Part shown: positions 41,471 to 52,506 of the stretch, piece by piece
Layout: each line of letters begins with the position of its first letter
How positions within the stretch are numbered: the stretch's first letter is position 1
Source: Podospora bellae-mahoneyi
Taxonomy: Eukaryota > Ascomycota > Sordariomycetes > Sordariales > Podosporaceae
Reading direction: 5' to 3'
Assembly: GCF_035222275.1 (NCBI RefSeq)
Contig: NC_085881.1
Location: 2,914,001 to 2,978,000, forward strand
DNA: 64,000 nt
Translations under genes and position numbers: made by a program
Notes under the pieces: model-generated
Databases searched by the model: none
Told to the model about the DNA's origin: nothing
Seen by the model: only the letters and a program-made list of their open reading frames with translations

Positions 41471-42914
41471 GTTGAAGGCTTTTCGGTTTTGCTTGAACGA
41501 TATTGTGGAGGTGCAGTGTTATGGCTGCAGCCTAAATGAAGCTGTTGGATGGGTAGTGAGCCGTCAAGATGTGAACGAGATGCCGTGAAGGAGACGATGT
41601 GATAGGGATGATGTGACGGAGAGAGGGTGTGAAAGAGATGTGGAAGATGAGATGGGTTATGTAGTGTTGAGAGACTGGGTGTGAAGGTGTGAACAGACGA
41701 AGCTTTGCTGTCAGAAACCTCGCTGGCTGTTTGGAAGTCTATTTCTCAAGAAGAAGAGGAGATAGAATTCAAGTTAGTGATCAAATATATATCCTAGAAG
41801 CTCGAGATCTGTCGGTGCCACTCGAAGATGTTCACTCCCAAAGTGGGTCCTGGTTGTGATATTCACCTTGGTGTTGAATACCTCAGTCTCTGACCCAGTC
41901 CGAACTCAAGAGCAACTTGCTCTCATTCAACGCGTCAACAATAATACGTTCCACCTGTAGGAATCAGATCAAACTTCCGATGAAGTCGCCCATGCTCACT
42001 GTGGGAGCAGCCTGTGGATTATAAATACAATTCGGATTGAGGCATTCAATTAATTGATGGAGCATGCTGATGAAGGGAATTCGGATTGTGGTGTTTTAGG
42101 ACTTTGATAATAGTGTCCGTCAAATTTCATAGTGTCAGTAAAGACAATAGTACGTCGAGTGAGTATTGCTCGGGGTATTCAATAAGATGGCACTCGCAAT
42201 TGGGTGAACAAGGGATATATCTAGAGGCCAAAGCCATTGCCGAAGGCCATTATAGCTACTAGACATAAGCGGCTCTTCTTAAACAAGATCTTAACAAACT
42301 GAACGCCACTATATACCTTGAATATATGTTCAAAACCTAAACCAAAGTGCTGCTGGGCACGTTGTGGACCGAAGAATGGTGACTGCTACGTTGGACAAAG
42401 GCATTCACAGACAGCAAAGATGCCTATAAGTAAATAGCTGTGGAATATCGATTAAAAACCTTAAAGGGCATTGTGAGTCAGCTCGACTGCCACACACAAA
42501 TGCGTGGGCTGAAACACGGTCCTCGATGAACACCGCACATAGTGCAAGTAGCTCAATGTTGTTGTCTGTCAGTGATGATCAGATGAACGATATATCATAG
42601 TTCAGGTGACAGCCCTGAAAAACTTTCGGACGAAAAAGGTACCACCACAGATAAAAGAACCCCACAAAACGTCAGATAAAAATGCCGAAACCCAAATGAA
42701 TCGGATTGCAACTCCATCAACTTAGTGCTTGTTTCTTGGCGAGCGGCCGAATCTTGGCAGCAAAAGGGAGGGAGCGAAATGAAGGTATCATTGTGCATCA
42801 ATGATGAATACTAAGTCGTCATGAAAATTGATCATATGTGTGCTTGGTGAAATGCTAGGTAGGCCTGAAATAAGCAACCTGTATCAAATGAAGTTGCCAT
42901 GTCCACCATGCCCA
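41471..42914. other. Gene-free, AT-richer region
   Basis: About 1.4 kb with lower GC than the surroundings and no open frame of note. I see no terminal repeats or known element; it may be old decayed sequence. Confidence 0.45.
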
Positions 42915-44221
42915 TCAAGGTTCATGATGTATTTCCCACGAGCCTGGAATGGTATGCACACTCGGACGCGGTGGTGCTGTCGTCGCCGGCGCTGGTGGGG
43001 GCGGCGGAGGTGGTGGAGATGGTGTAGTCGGAAAAGGCAGCTCACTCCCTTCTGCCGCGCTTAGGTTATTCTTCCTCCGATTCAACCTAACCGTCGTCGC
43101 AGGCCTCGGAGCATAAATCACCGTGTCCGGCGAAACCGGCCTCTCGCCCTTCCCCCCAGGCATCTCCTGCATCGGATCCGCCCTCTGCATCAAAGTAGGC
43201 GAGCTCGCCGTAAAATATGAATCAGAAGCCGACGCCCTCGGAACCAACAACTCCTCCAACCTCTGACTATCCCTCTGCGGCGGCCCAATAGGACTCTCCG
43301 GTGTCGGCACACGACCCGGACGACTCAGCTCAGGACTCTTCACCAGCGCCAGAACAGCCGGAGCAGGTGCCTGAAGGATATACCTCCTCACCCTTCCCAT
43401 CTTTCCAGACCTCATCCTGCTTGGCAAGCTCGACCCACTGATATTAGACGCAGACTTTGACGGCATTTTCGGCCGATGGCTCTTGAATCCCGGGGGCGTC
43501 GCCCGTATAGTGCTTTCATCCGTTATGCCATCCCTCCCATCACCAGAAGTGCTGTATGATCCCCTCGCCTGCTTCTCATCGTACTCCTCCTCACTGTCAA
43601 TCTCCTCATTCCTCGACGACATCCCCGGGATATCAAACGGCCTACTAGCCACATGCACCACAACCATAACCACACTCCCAAAAACCACCCCCAACGAACA
43701 CGCAAACATATCCAGGTTCAACCTCACCGTCCTATGCCCCCCTCCCCCATGGTATATCCCCACCGCAACGGCAATAATAGCACTGCTCCACATCACCACC
43801 GCCAACCGTATCACCACCCCAGCCCAGGCATGAAGCTGGTGCTTGAAGCTCGGGATGGGAGGGTCAAAGTTGAGGTAGAGGCTGTCGCCCTTCTTGGCGG
43901 CAAGGAAATGGAGGATGATGTAAAAGAAGGATAATATCGACTGTTTGTCCCACCTTGTCAGCTACAGTCTCCTGGAGAGTGTCAAGAAATACTCACAGCA
44001 AACAGCACAAAACTCTGCGCAATACCCACCCCTTCCCTCTTCAGATCCCCCGCGCTCCCAAATACAACCCCTGATAGCGACGCCCCGATGGTACTCCCTA
44101 TTCCCATGGCCACCAGCGCCCCTAGCATCAGCCGAGGGAGCCATGTCTCCGCCTTTGTTCTCGAGTGGTAGCTGTGGCTCTCGGTGTAGGATGCCCCGCC
44201 TCCTGGCAATAACGCCGGCAT
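42915..44221 (-). CDS. Four-TM membrane protein with long disordered tail
   Basis: Exons 44221-43997 and 43940-42915 (GTGAGT/ACAG, phase 0) give 416 residues. Four hydrophobic segments lie in the first 170 residues: about 29-52 (LMLGALVAMGIGSTIGASLSG), 68-92 (spanning the splice), 112-136 (VVIRLAVVMWSSAIIAVAV) and 148-172 (MFACSLGVVFGSVVMVVVHV). This is a MARVEL-like four-helix layout, though I cannot name the family. The remaining 240 residues are Ser/Pro/Arg-rich, likely cytoplasmic and phosphorylated, and include a run of nine or so Pro. Good confidence as a gene; role unknown. Confidence 0.65.
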
Positions 44222-44867
44222 CCTTTCCTCGCTTTGACGCCTGTCTACTTTGACTTTGTGAGCTTCTCGCTGCCTAGAACAAAGTGTGAAACTTTGGGTC
44301 GATGATACGGCGATGATGCGTCGACGGCAAGGTTGCGCTGATGCCAGGCGTCGGAAGGGGATCCAGTCCCTGCGGAAAAAAGAAGAAAAAATGCCCGTTA
44401 GAGTAATGAGAGCATGTAAAAAGATGAAGTATTTGCTGGGGGTGCGAAAGAAAACAGGAACTAGAACGATGAGAGGGATAGCATGCAAAAAGTGTGATCA
44501 ATCATCCTACAAATCCTTCCACCAAAAAGAATGCCCCGCCACCAGAGCTGCCACCAAAAAAAGAGCACATTCTCGATGACGGCGGAGGAGTATGCCAAAG
44601 AGGCTGGCGCCCCTCGAGCTGGATATCTGGCTGGAATGCGACGGATTTGGAAGCTGGAAAACAGATGGGCTCCCACAAGCCCTAACCAAGAAACACATCC
44701 AGAGGAGCCACAGCTGGAATGTAAGTCTGACCTGAATTGAGCTGGCTATTTTTACTCCAGGAAAACAGAAGGAGTATCACAAAGAGAAACAAAAAGGCAG
44801 GGATGTTGTAGAAATATGTCGTTATTCATTGTCCCCTTGCGTCCACAATCTTCTGCATAGAGCAAAG
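44222..44867. other. Intergenic with a possible MYND zinc-finger remnant
   Basis: On the plus strand at about 44480-44580 the frame reads ACKKCDQSSYKSFHQKECPA, which resembles the second half of a MYND finger (C-x2-C, then H-x3-C). Further coding-like text (EEYAKEAGAPRAGYLAGMRR) follows in another frame up to 44680. The first half of a finger is missing. Likely a fragment, low confidence. Confidence 0.3.
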
Positions 44868-46241
44868 TTAAAAGTCTTCGCCAACCATGGCCTTCTTGGT
44901 GCCAGTCCAACCATCGCGCTCGTAGTAGCGGAAAACCAGGTCATAATCCTCAAACTCGTGAATGATGCGATCGATGCGGCGGTATCCATCAATCCGGTCC
45001 ACCGTCTGCTTGACCAAGCTTCTCTGGTTGTCCTCGACATCGGCGCCATCACTAGGGGTCGCGGGCTTATTCTTGGTCTGGAATAGGGTGACAGTGAAGC
45101 GACCAGGTCGGAAGATGTTGATCACGTGGTCAATGACCTCGGAAGTCTGGCGTCCATTCTGGCCACTCGGCACGTTGGTCTCGAACGAAGCGTATGAGCA
45201 AATGGGCTCCGGGGTGACATGGACAGTGAAGTAGTGCGCAGCTCTACTGGCAGCATCATCGCTGGACTTGGTGGGTGCAGGAATGACACCGTTGGCGGAA
45301 TATCCGCAAGGGGTGAAAAGATAGGAGTCGATGCGAGCCTCGGGGTAGACCGAGGTGGGATAAACTTCAGCCAGACCACACTTGTTGGAAATGACAGTGC
45401 CGAGAGCATGGCCCTCACCAGATTTGTCAGAGTCCTCCAGGTACCACTGCTTGGCAAGGTCCTGGTCGAGATCCATCATCAAAATCTCGAGCGTCTCGTC
45501 ATCGTTGTCGTCGAGGGATCCCACACTAGGCGCCACAATGCCTGTGGGGATCTTGGCGGAGCGGGTAGGGCTTCCGCCGGTGCTAGAGCTAGGGGTTCTA
45601 GGCGGGGTCAAGGTGGAAGTGGTAGGTGAGGTCATGTACAAATACCAATGATCCGCATTCATGCGACCGACCAGATAGGCGCTACCATTCTCGAACAGTT
45701 CGTCCAGAAACTTGACCTCTTCCTTCCAGCTGGAGTGGGGGCCCTGCTGGCGATCAGGGAAGAGGAAGTTCTTGCGGCTGTAAAAGACACGGTGAGGTGT
45801 GGCGGCAACGCGTTCATCCTCCAGGGTCTTGACGTTGTGGAAAGGGAATCCGGCATTGATAGCAGCGATGCGAAGAAGACGGCGCAGGCCGAGCAACAGG
45901 GTGGTGGTGCCGCAGGTCTTGAGGATAAGCTTGTGGGGGAACACAAACATGCTAGACTCGGAAAGGAGGTAGGCGTCCACATGATCAGAGTTGACGATGG
46001 ACAGGACCTTGCAGTTGACCATATCCAACATGCCCTCCCAGATGGAGGGGCTGACCGACTTCAGGCCATTCTCTTTGACCCCAGGAGGAAGAGTCTTGGC
46101 ACTCGGCGCAAACCAGACCTCGAGAAGTTTCTCGGGTCCCTCAAAGGCGTTGGTGGAGTCCAAGTCAGCGGTAATCTCGTGGTTGATGGTGAGCTGGGTC
46201 TCCTCAGCGGCGGCGCTGTTGGTGACGTTGGTGGAAGTCAT
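44868..46241 (-). CDS. spe2: S-adenosylmethionine decarboxylase proenzyme
   Basis: A single exon of 457 residues from the ATG at 46241. The processing site is LLSESSMFV: cleavage between Glu95 and Ser96 makes the pyruvoyl group from Ser96. The catalytic Cys is Cys110 in ILKTCGTTTLLL. The early FEGPEKLLEVWF and later FTPCGYSANG and HVTPEPICSYASFETN motifs match the eukaryotic AdoMetDC family. The enzyme makes decarboxylated AdoMet, the aminopropyl donor for spermidine and spermine. An acidic, Thr/Ser/Pro-rich insertion (about 205-260) is longer than in yeast or mammals, as is common in filamentous fungi. The intron-free frame and complete motifs indicate a working gene. High confidence. Confidence 0.95.
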   Translation of the reverse strand: MTSTNVTNSAAAEETQLTINHEITADLDSTNAFEGPEKLLEVWFAPSAKTLPPGVKENGLKSVSPSIWEGMLDMVNCKVLSIVNSDHVDAYLLSESSMFVFPHKLILKTCGTTTLLLGLRRLLRIAAINAGFPFHNVKTLEDERVAATPHRVFYSRKNFLFPDRQQGPHSSWKEEVKFLDELFENGSAYLVGRMNADHWYLYMTSPTTSTLTPPRTPSSSTGGSPTRSAKIPTGIVAPSVGSLDDNDDETLEILMMDLDQDLAKQWYLEDSDKSGEGHALGTVISNKCGLAEVYPTSVYPEARIDSYLFTPCGYSANGVIPAPTKSSDDAASRAAHYFTVHVTPEPICSYASFETNVPSGQNGRQTSEVIDHVINIFRPGRFTVTLFQTKNKPATPSDGADVEDNQRSLVKQTVDRIDGYRRIDRIIHEFEDYDLVFRYYERDGWTGTKKAMVGEDF

Positions 46242-47382
46242 GTTTGGCGAGGTTTGGGGTGTGTCGGCTATGTTCTCTGGTGAAAACGTCCGCGGGACAC
46301 TAGCTGCCGCTCAAACGAACCTTTAGGTCGCTTGAGAGAGTAGGCCCACAGGAATGGGGTCTCGCTTTAGAGGCTGGCGACGCCAGCAGCAGGTGTTCGG
46401 GAGGTGGTATCTGAACGTCTCGCAAGCGGACGTTAGGGGGGGCGGGCACGGAGGGTGACGCGATAGCGCTTTGAGAGCGGAATGTTGGGCTTGCGCTTAA
46501 AACAGGCTGGTATTGCAGGTAAACCGATACCTGGGCGCGAGTATCGGAGATGATGGTGGAGTAGACCAAGGAAGGGGTGATAGTGAAGCTATATCGTCGG
46601 GATCTAGATTCGAAGAGTTAGACTGGTGCTGGGAATCAGGGTATATGTAGGTCGCGCTGGAAGAAGCATTTAAACAAAGCTTGTCATGGTGAAGAAAATT
46701 GTGTGTTGAAACGGGAGGGACGATTAGCATACCAGGACCTTCCAATGGCTGTGCGCATCTCAAGATGGGATGGTCGTCGGTGGTGTTGAAAGTTTGCGCG
46801 GCAATGCGATAGGTGCAAAAGCTGTGGTGGGATGCTCTCGAAGCTGCCCCTTGGCACGACAAAATCGAATCGGTCGGAAGATCGGCAACAAGTGGCAGTG
46901 GTTTTCTTGTTTTGTTTGTAAGCAAGTAGGTCTACCTGGCTGTGAGCCAATGGCACAGGGAAAAAAAAATAAAAATATCCGGTTGCTGAGAGAATTTTGG
47001 CATTTGGTTCTTCAAGTGGGATGTGATTCTTCTCTGCGTTTTTTTTTCCATGGATGGCGGGGTTTGCTCACCCCTGTCAGCCGTTGCCCAATGCTCCCCA
47101 GGTCGTGGAAGCTCAGGGGGGTGTGCCGGTCCCACTGTTAGTAGACCACACTCGTCCCTCTATCAACCCTGAGCACAACCCTAACAATGCTTCATCCACG
47201 ATGAGAATTTTTGGCTTTCTCGACCACGGGCCGATAAGACCGTTTCATTGAAAAAGTCCCGTTACTTCATTGCCCTGACAGCTTACAACACGTGAACCCT
47301 GATAAGCCATTGAAGTTATCGCGATGGCATGGTGGGTTATGAATTGATCACCTACGACCCCTATGAGTCTAACCCTCCTATA
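46242..47382. other. Upstream region of spe2, no gene recognised
   Basis: A long pyrimidine-biased leader on the minus strand. No ATG-initiated upstream reading frame of convincing kind was found near the spe2 start. T-run at 47041-47047. Confidence 0.5.
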
Positions 47383-48382
47383 TCACGCGCCCCCTTGCTC
47401 AACTGCCGAAACAACATCAGCAGTAATCGTCTTGAATATCGGCGCCAACGAGCAGTCCTTGTACTTTAGTACCAGTTGCGCGGTATCTCTCTTAGCCTCC
47501 TCAGCCTCCGCCTCCTTGGCAGCTGCCGAGATATCTTGCCCATTAATAACTGTTCCCTCTGGATATCGCGGCCTCTTTCCCGTCTCGACTAAGACAATAA
47601 ACTGCTGGTCGATGGGAACACGCCCCAAGAACTTGACATTGAAGTCATCGGCCATGACTTCACCTCCTCCGCTGCCAAAAATGTTGGTGCACTCGCTGCA
47701 ATTCGGGCAAACAAAGCCGCACATGTTCTCGACAACGCCCAATATACGGATCCCCGTCTTGGTGCAGAAGTTGAGTTCTTTCCTCACGTCGGCAGTAGCC
47801 ACTGCCTGAGGGGTCGTCACAATTACCGCCCCGGCGACCTGATCTGGCCGTGCCTTTTGGAGCAGTGTCTCGGCAAGAGAGATGTGCTCATCACTCGTGC
47901 CAGGTGGTGTATCGATGAGAAGGTAGTCGAGCTCCTCCCAGAAGACATCTGACAAGAACTGACGCACCATGGCTGTCTTTTTCGGCCCGCGCCATACCAC
48001 AGCATCGCCTCGCCCAGGGAGTAAAAACCCCAGACTCATGACCCGAAGCGAACCAAGTCCAGAAGTTGGATCGGCTTCATGGACAGTGATGGGTAGCCAG
48101 CCCCCGGGTGCCTGTGTCACTTTGGCATCCTCGATGGCAAACATGCGCGGTATCGATGGCCCCGTGAGGTCAACATCGAGAACACCGACCGAGTGGCCAG
48201 CTAATGAGAGCGACAATGCGAGCTGGGTAGTCACGGATGACTTTCCGACACCGCCCTTGCCCGAGAGGACCTGCAGATTCGTTAGCATGAGTTTGGTCAT
48301 GATGGCCATGACGATGGCGGGGCAGAGTGCCAAGGTGGGGCAAACGGACAAGGACGATGTGTTTTATCTTGGATAGCGACAT
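47383..48382 (-). CDS. cfd1: Cytosolic Fe-S cluster assembly P-loop ATPase CFD1
   Basis: Exons 48382-48350 ([11 protein letters not shown]) and 48270-47383 give 306 residues; the 79-nt intron has GTCCGT and TGCAG ends, an uncommon donor, but the join restores the family sequence [17 protein letters not shown]. The deviant Walker A is 15-23 (GKGGVGKSS), Walker B-like [13 protein letters not shown] is at 128-140, and the bridging cluster ligands C199 and C202 (CPNC) are present with a further C205. There is no N-terminal four-Cys ferredoxin-like motif, which distinguishes CFD1 from NBP35. CFD1 and NBP35 form the cytosolic scaffold that builds [4Fe-4S] clusters for nuclear and cytosolic proteins. 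High confidence. Confidence 0.92.
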
Positions 48383-49245
48383 TCGATATATGTGCGAAAG
48401 TCGAACTTTGTTATTGAGGTCCAGTGCTTACTGAGAGTTTGACCAAATGAGTCTCCGTCAGGGTGGTTGAAAGAGCGCCATCTTGAAAGTCGAAAGGCTT
48501 CTTGGGAAATGGTTAGTTTGCCTCCCAAAAATCGAGGTGCCCCCTCCACCCACCGATTTGCGGCCTGTATCGGCGCTTGCTTTATCAGCAGCCAGCTACC
48601 CCCATGTCAGTTGCTCACAACGGATGAGCTGCTCAATGACTTTGCTTAAGGCAATCCTTCTAACTTATATGTATTGCAGGCATGGTGAGTAAGAATTCTC
48701 TTGATTGGAATGCGCGTCAATGTAAAAACCTACCATTTGGCTCGGCCATGGCGTACGGTAACTCACCTTACCCAGCTTAGACCCAAGATTCGCTGAGACT
48801 GGTCCGTGCTCACGGCCCGGCGGCAAGCTCCAACGACACTGGATACATGCATCTATCTCACGCTCGACAAACGTATGGTTTCTGGGTGCAAGTAAATACC
48901 TCGCACGTAAACCAAAGCCCTTCGAGATGAGTCGTTTGTGACTCTGAGCCATATAGCCATGACACCACCATTCTCCCTCGTGGCCAAACCCTCGCTCCGC
49001 TGCATGCGTAAAGAGCTCCTGCTGTTCAGACAAACTCATGACACAAGCGGTCTGGATCTCCGTCTGATATCCTCCTCGATCATGTGCGATAACTATCACA
49101 AGCGTGAAGCACAGCGGAATATGGTGCCAACATGCCCCTGTCCATAGTCCTCTGGAACAAGTATATAGTCGTGCACTACCCCCCAAAGCTGGGTTGGCTC
49201 CTCTCCAGGAACTTTGCAGCGGAGATTCAAATCTAAACTCACAAA
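48383..49245. other. Intergenic, no gene recognised
   Basis: Promoter of cfd1 and of the first tandem six-Cys copy. A long minus-strand open frame at 48665-49186 lacks signal peptide, motifs or splice sites and is not called. TATATAG at 49162-49168 is placed 78 nt ahead of copy B. Confidence 0.5.
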
Positions 49246-49775
49246 ATGTTGCCTATCGCCACCTACCTCGTCAGCATGCTGGCACTGATCAGCACCGTGT
49301 ACAGCACCCCCGCGGTTGTCGACAACTCACTCTCCCTTCACAACACCTCATTCCTCGCTGCTTATGACGACTCGGAGTATATCCTGGAATGGACCTGCAA
49401 TCATGATACCTCGCCAGCCCACCAAAACTCCATCCGGGACGGAATTGATTACCTACGTTCGTTGCCAGAGACACCCAGACCACGGACGACGCCAAAGGTT
49501 GTGGTCGCGTAAGCTGCTCTTGGAGAAGCGCTATTACTTGGTGTAACGAGGTAGGTTCAAACCGCCAGAGAGTCATCCTCGGGGACCTTCTACATTCTAC
49601 TGACATCCAACCACCACAGAACTTCAACACTGGAATCGAGACTACGTGGGAGCACATTGCCGCAGGTGCCGAGAGTCTGCTCACCAAGTGCTCTTACAAC
49701 GACGGTCGCGGGGTGAATGGAGTGGCGTGTTATAGCACAAACTGGTTTGTGAAAGTTTGGGTCAACGACTGTTGA
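49246..49775 (+). pseudogene. Six-cysteine small secreted protein, family copy B (broken)
   Basis: The copy keeps a signal peptide (MLPIATYLVSMLALISTVYS), the DGIDYLRSL helix, the CGRVSCSW-type core, the intron directly after the core and a last exon ending in a terminal Cys. It shares intron place and spacing with copies A and C. It looks broken, with about one break in the first coding exon, and otherwise well preserved, so the damage seems recent. Same strand as copies C and D, spaced about 1.1 kb apart. Confidence 0.6.
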
Positions 49776-50315
49776 TGGCGGGTTGTTGAAGTCAGTCGTA
49801 GCGAGGGAGGATAGAAGGTTTGTCGTAAATTTGCGACTCAATATACCCGTACTGGTTGCCGGGCTGCGTTCTTGAGTATGGCAAACAAATGATGTGATAT
49901 AGATGTCGGCCGTGTAGTTGTAAAGAGAGATGAGCAATAAAGTGCCCTTTCTACTGTTGCTGTGGCCCAAACCAAAATAACCCGTCCTCCGGCTATTGTC
50001 TCCGAAACTCGGCCGCAACATTTGTGTTCAAGTTGTTGCTCTTCCGTGAACAATGATGTAGTCTTCATTTGCTTTGATATCTTGCTTCTCTCGGCCGAAG
50101 GGCCCATGCTTATCGAACGTTTGTACGTCAAGGAGCAACAAGATTTCCGCCCGATGTCTTCTCCGCGGTTCATCAGCGGCAGTTGTCCAAGGTGGCAGCA
50201 GCGGGCTGCTCCTGCCAGCCGTGCCCCTAACCAGTATCTATATCCATGGTTTCCCCCAGCTCTCGGTCCTTCCCCTCTTTTCCAAACCATCAAACACACA
50301 CTCACCATTTGCACA
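49776..50315. other. Spacer between tandem copies B and C
   Basis: No gene recognised; it should hold the promoter of copy C. Confidence 0.5.
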
Positions 50316-50806
50316 ATGATATCCATCCTCACCATCGTCGCCAGCGCGCTGGCCTTCTCAAGCGTGGCCTACAGCGCCCCCGCTGAACTCGCCACCTCCA
50401 ATGGCACCGCCACGGTCTCAGACTACACTGTATACTACGAGTGTAACCCATCCAACCTGAAGTGGGCCGAAATCAAGAACATCCAGATCGGCCGCGATTA
50501 TCTAAACGGGCTCCCGGGCAAGGCCAAAATCGCCGGAGGCAAGCACTGCGACCGCGTCAGCTGCTCGTATAACTCGGCCATTTTCTACTGCAACGACGTG
50601 GGTGATCCTGCTGTTTTCGGTTTATTGCTTCTCTTCAAAACTGACGCTGATTGTGAAAGGATGATAACGAGAAGGAGGTCGAGTGGGAGAGGCTCGCCGA
50701 ATTCACCTCACTGCTTCTTGACAAGTGTGGTGATCAGAGCGTGGTGAAGGGCAGGGTGTTCGACAGGCCTAACTGGCATACTGAGGTTCAGGGTGAAGCT
50801 TGCTAA
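50316..50806 (+). CDS. Six-cysteine small secreted protein, family copy C (intact)
   Basis: Exons 50316-50597 and 50660-50806 (GTGGGT/AAAG, phase 0) give 142 residues. The signal peptide is MISILTIVASALAFSSVAYS, cleaved before APAEL. The mature protein is about 122 residues with six Cys: YYEC, KHC, VSC, FYCND, DKC and a final EAC, probably three disulfides. The GRDYLNGLPG helix and core CDRVSCSYNSAIFYCND match copy A at 14.4 kb, with the intron again just after CND. NGTAT is a possible glycosylation site. An extracellular role is likely; the function is not known to me. It is the only member of the local tandem that looks whole. Good confidence. Confidence 0.75.
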
Positions 50807-51539
50807 GGGAGGCTGGGTGAAGTAGTTGGGTGTTAAGCAACACAGGGACGAGCATAGAGTTGTAGTTTCGCGCGGAGCCGCGACTGAATGCATATGCGCT
50901 GGTTTAGCACGGTTTCTTCAGAGTTTTATTTTATTACAAGAACTGTGATTGTCCATTTCGTGTCGTGGTTTCTTCCCCATCGAGTATTACCAACTTGCCT
51001 GGTGTCCAGGGAGCAGCGGGCGTAATCGGCGTTTCATACTGACTCCGGATATATTCCAGTATCCGGCTATCTGCTCATGGAGTGACAGACGTCGGGTTAC
51101 TAGCTCAACTTTCTCGTCACCTTCTATAAATTTCTCTCGATTGTAGAAGAAAATGTCGAAGTTTCGCCCGAAATAATCTCCAAAGCCAGGCCCCCACTTC
51201 AGGTCTTCTCATGGAGCAGGTCATCATCTTTCCTTGGTTCACTTGAACACGGTCTCTGTGAGATACCACATCTAGGAGTCGGCCATAAATCATGCAAGTG
51301 AAAACGATCAGTTGTCTATCACCTTGGAAGAGCAATCACAACGACAGTATAGAGCATGAACAGCACAAGAAGTGGGGCCAGAAGTTGACGGAGGGCAGTG
51401 AATGATAGCAACTGTCTACCTTGACCCTTGTATTCTGTATATATACCTAAATCACAGGTAAGTTGGCGAACTGTTCTCCTTCTCTACACGCCACCCAACC
51501 CAACCGACTTACAGTTGCTTCCGACACACAGCTTACACC
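50807..51539. other. Spacer between tandem copies C and D
   Basis: No gene recognised. A TATATATA element at 51438-51445 lies about 100 nt before copy D. Confidence 0.5.
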
Positions 51540-52095
51540 ATATTGGCTGTTCTCACCCTTATCACCAGCATGCTGGCCGTGACCTACAGCGTCCCATCTT
51601 TCCACGACATCACCTCGCTCCACAACAGCACTTCCTTATACAACAGATCGGCTCCGACTTTTGGCAATAAGGATATCTATCCCAAGAGCTCCAGATATTA
51701 TACATGCAAAATGGAGGGCAACGGAGCCCCGATCAACAAGATTGGCCACGGACTCAAATACCTCTATGACCTGCAGCCCAGCCTAGCGAGGATTGGCGAG
51801 GGCAGACACTGCGACCACGTCAGCTGCGAGTGGGGGTCGGCCATCTTTTTCTGCAATGATGATATAGGTTCATGTCGCGAATGGCCAGGTTGACGTTGTT
51901 GAGATCTGTTGCTGATATGAGTTTATCATAGACGAACCGCGTCAAGGCAGTCGAATGGCCTCAGATTGCCGATGCCGCTTTGTTCCTCATCGGCACATGC
52001 AGGGATACTTCTGAGGTGACTGTGAAGGGCAAGGTGTACTTCACGAAGTAACTGGCATGTTGAGGTTGTCGGAAGTGTCAGTAGTTGCTGAATGG
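51540..52095 (+). pseudogene. Six-cysteine small secreted protein, family copy D (broken)
   Basis: Recognisable parts are a leader-like hydrophobic stretch, the YYTCK start, the GLKYLYDL helix, the core CDHVSCEWGSAIFFCND and a last-exon block beginning about 51951 with VKAVEWPQIADAALF. It is most like copy C in sequence and layout. It looks broken, with about three breaks, and so appears older as a pseudogene than copy B. Confidence 0.55.
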
Positions 52096-52506
52096 GTTGG
52101 TTGGGATTCACGATGCTGGAGCAGGTGGTCTGAGGTTGAGGATGTGGCTGATAATACATGGGCACTGGTTACTGGATTGTTCTTCTGTCTTTGTCTGCTA
52201 TGCTGTGGTGATGCTCAGTAAATGTGGTGACGATTAAGGGGGCCCCACTATAAAAGTATAAGCCAGGGGGCGGCCCACTCCCAAGGGAGGGTCCGTGTCG
52301 ACGTGCCAACATGATCCGGGCTGTCCCAAGAAACTTGACGGCGCCGCATTTGGTCGACCCCAAAGCGAACCTGGTTTCTGGGTCAGATAACGTGTCATTC
52401 TTTCCCAGTGTTTATCCTCGAGCATTCTTGTTGCAGTATCTTCACAATTGGGCCATCAACGGTTCTCAGAATGTCAGACTGATCATGACAGTGGCCGCCA
52501 ATCAGC
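52096..52506. other. Intergenic, promoter of the 52.5-55 kb gene
   Basis: No gene recognised. Confidence 0.5.

Noticed and set aside
41471-42914. A transposon remnant in the gene-free region
   Set aside because: No terminal repeats, target-site duplication or transposase-like frame could be seen.
46300-46569. Upstream regulatory reading frame for spe2
   Set aside because: AdoMetDC genes can have regulatory upstream frames, but this one has no ATG at its start and no resemblance to known uORF peptides.
48665-49186. 173-codon minus-strand frame as a gene
   Set aside because: No motifs, no splice signals, unlikely composition, and it overlaps the promoter of the six-Cys copy B.
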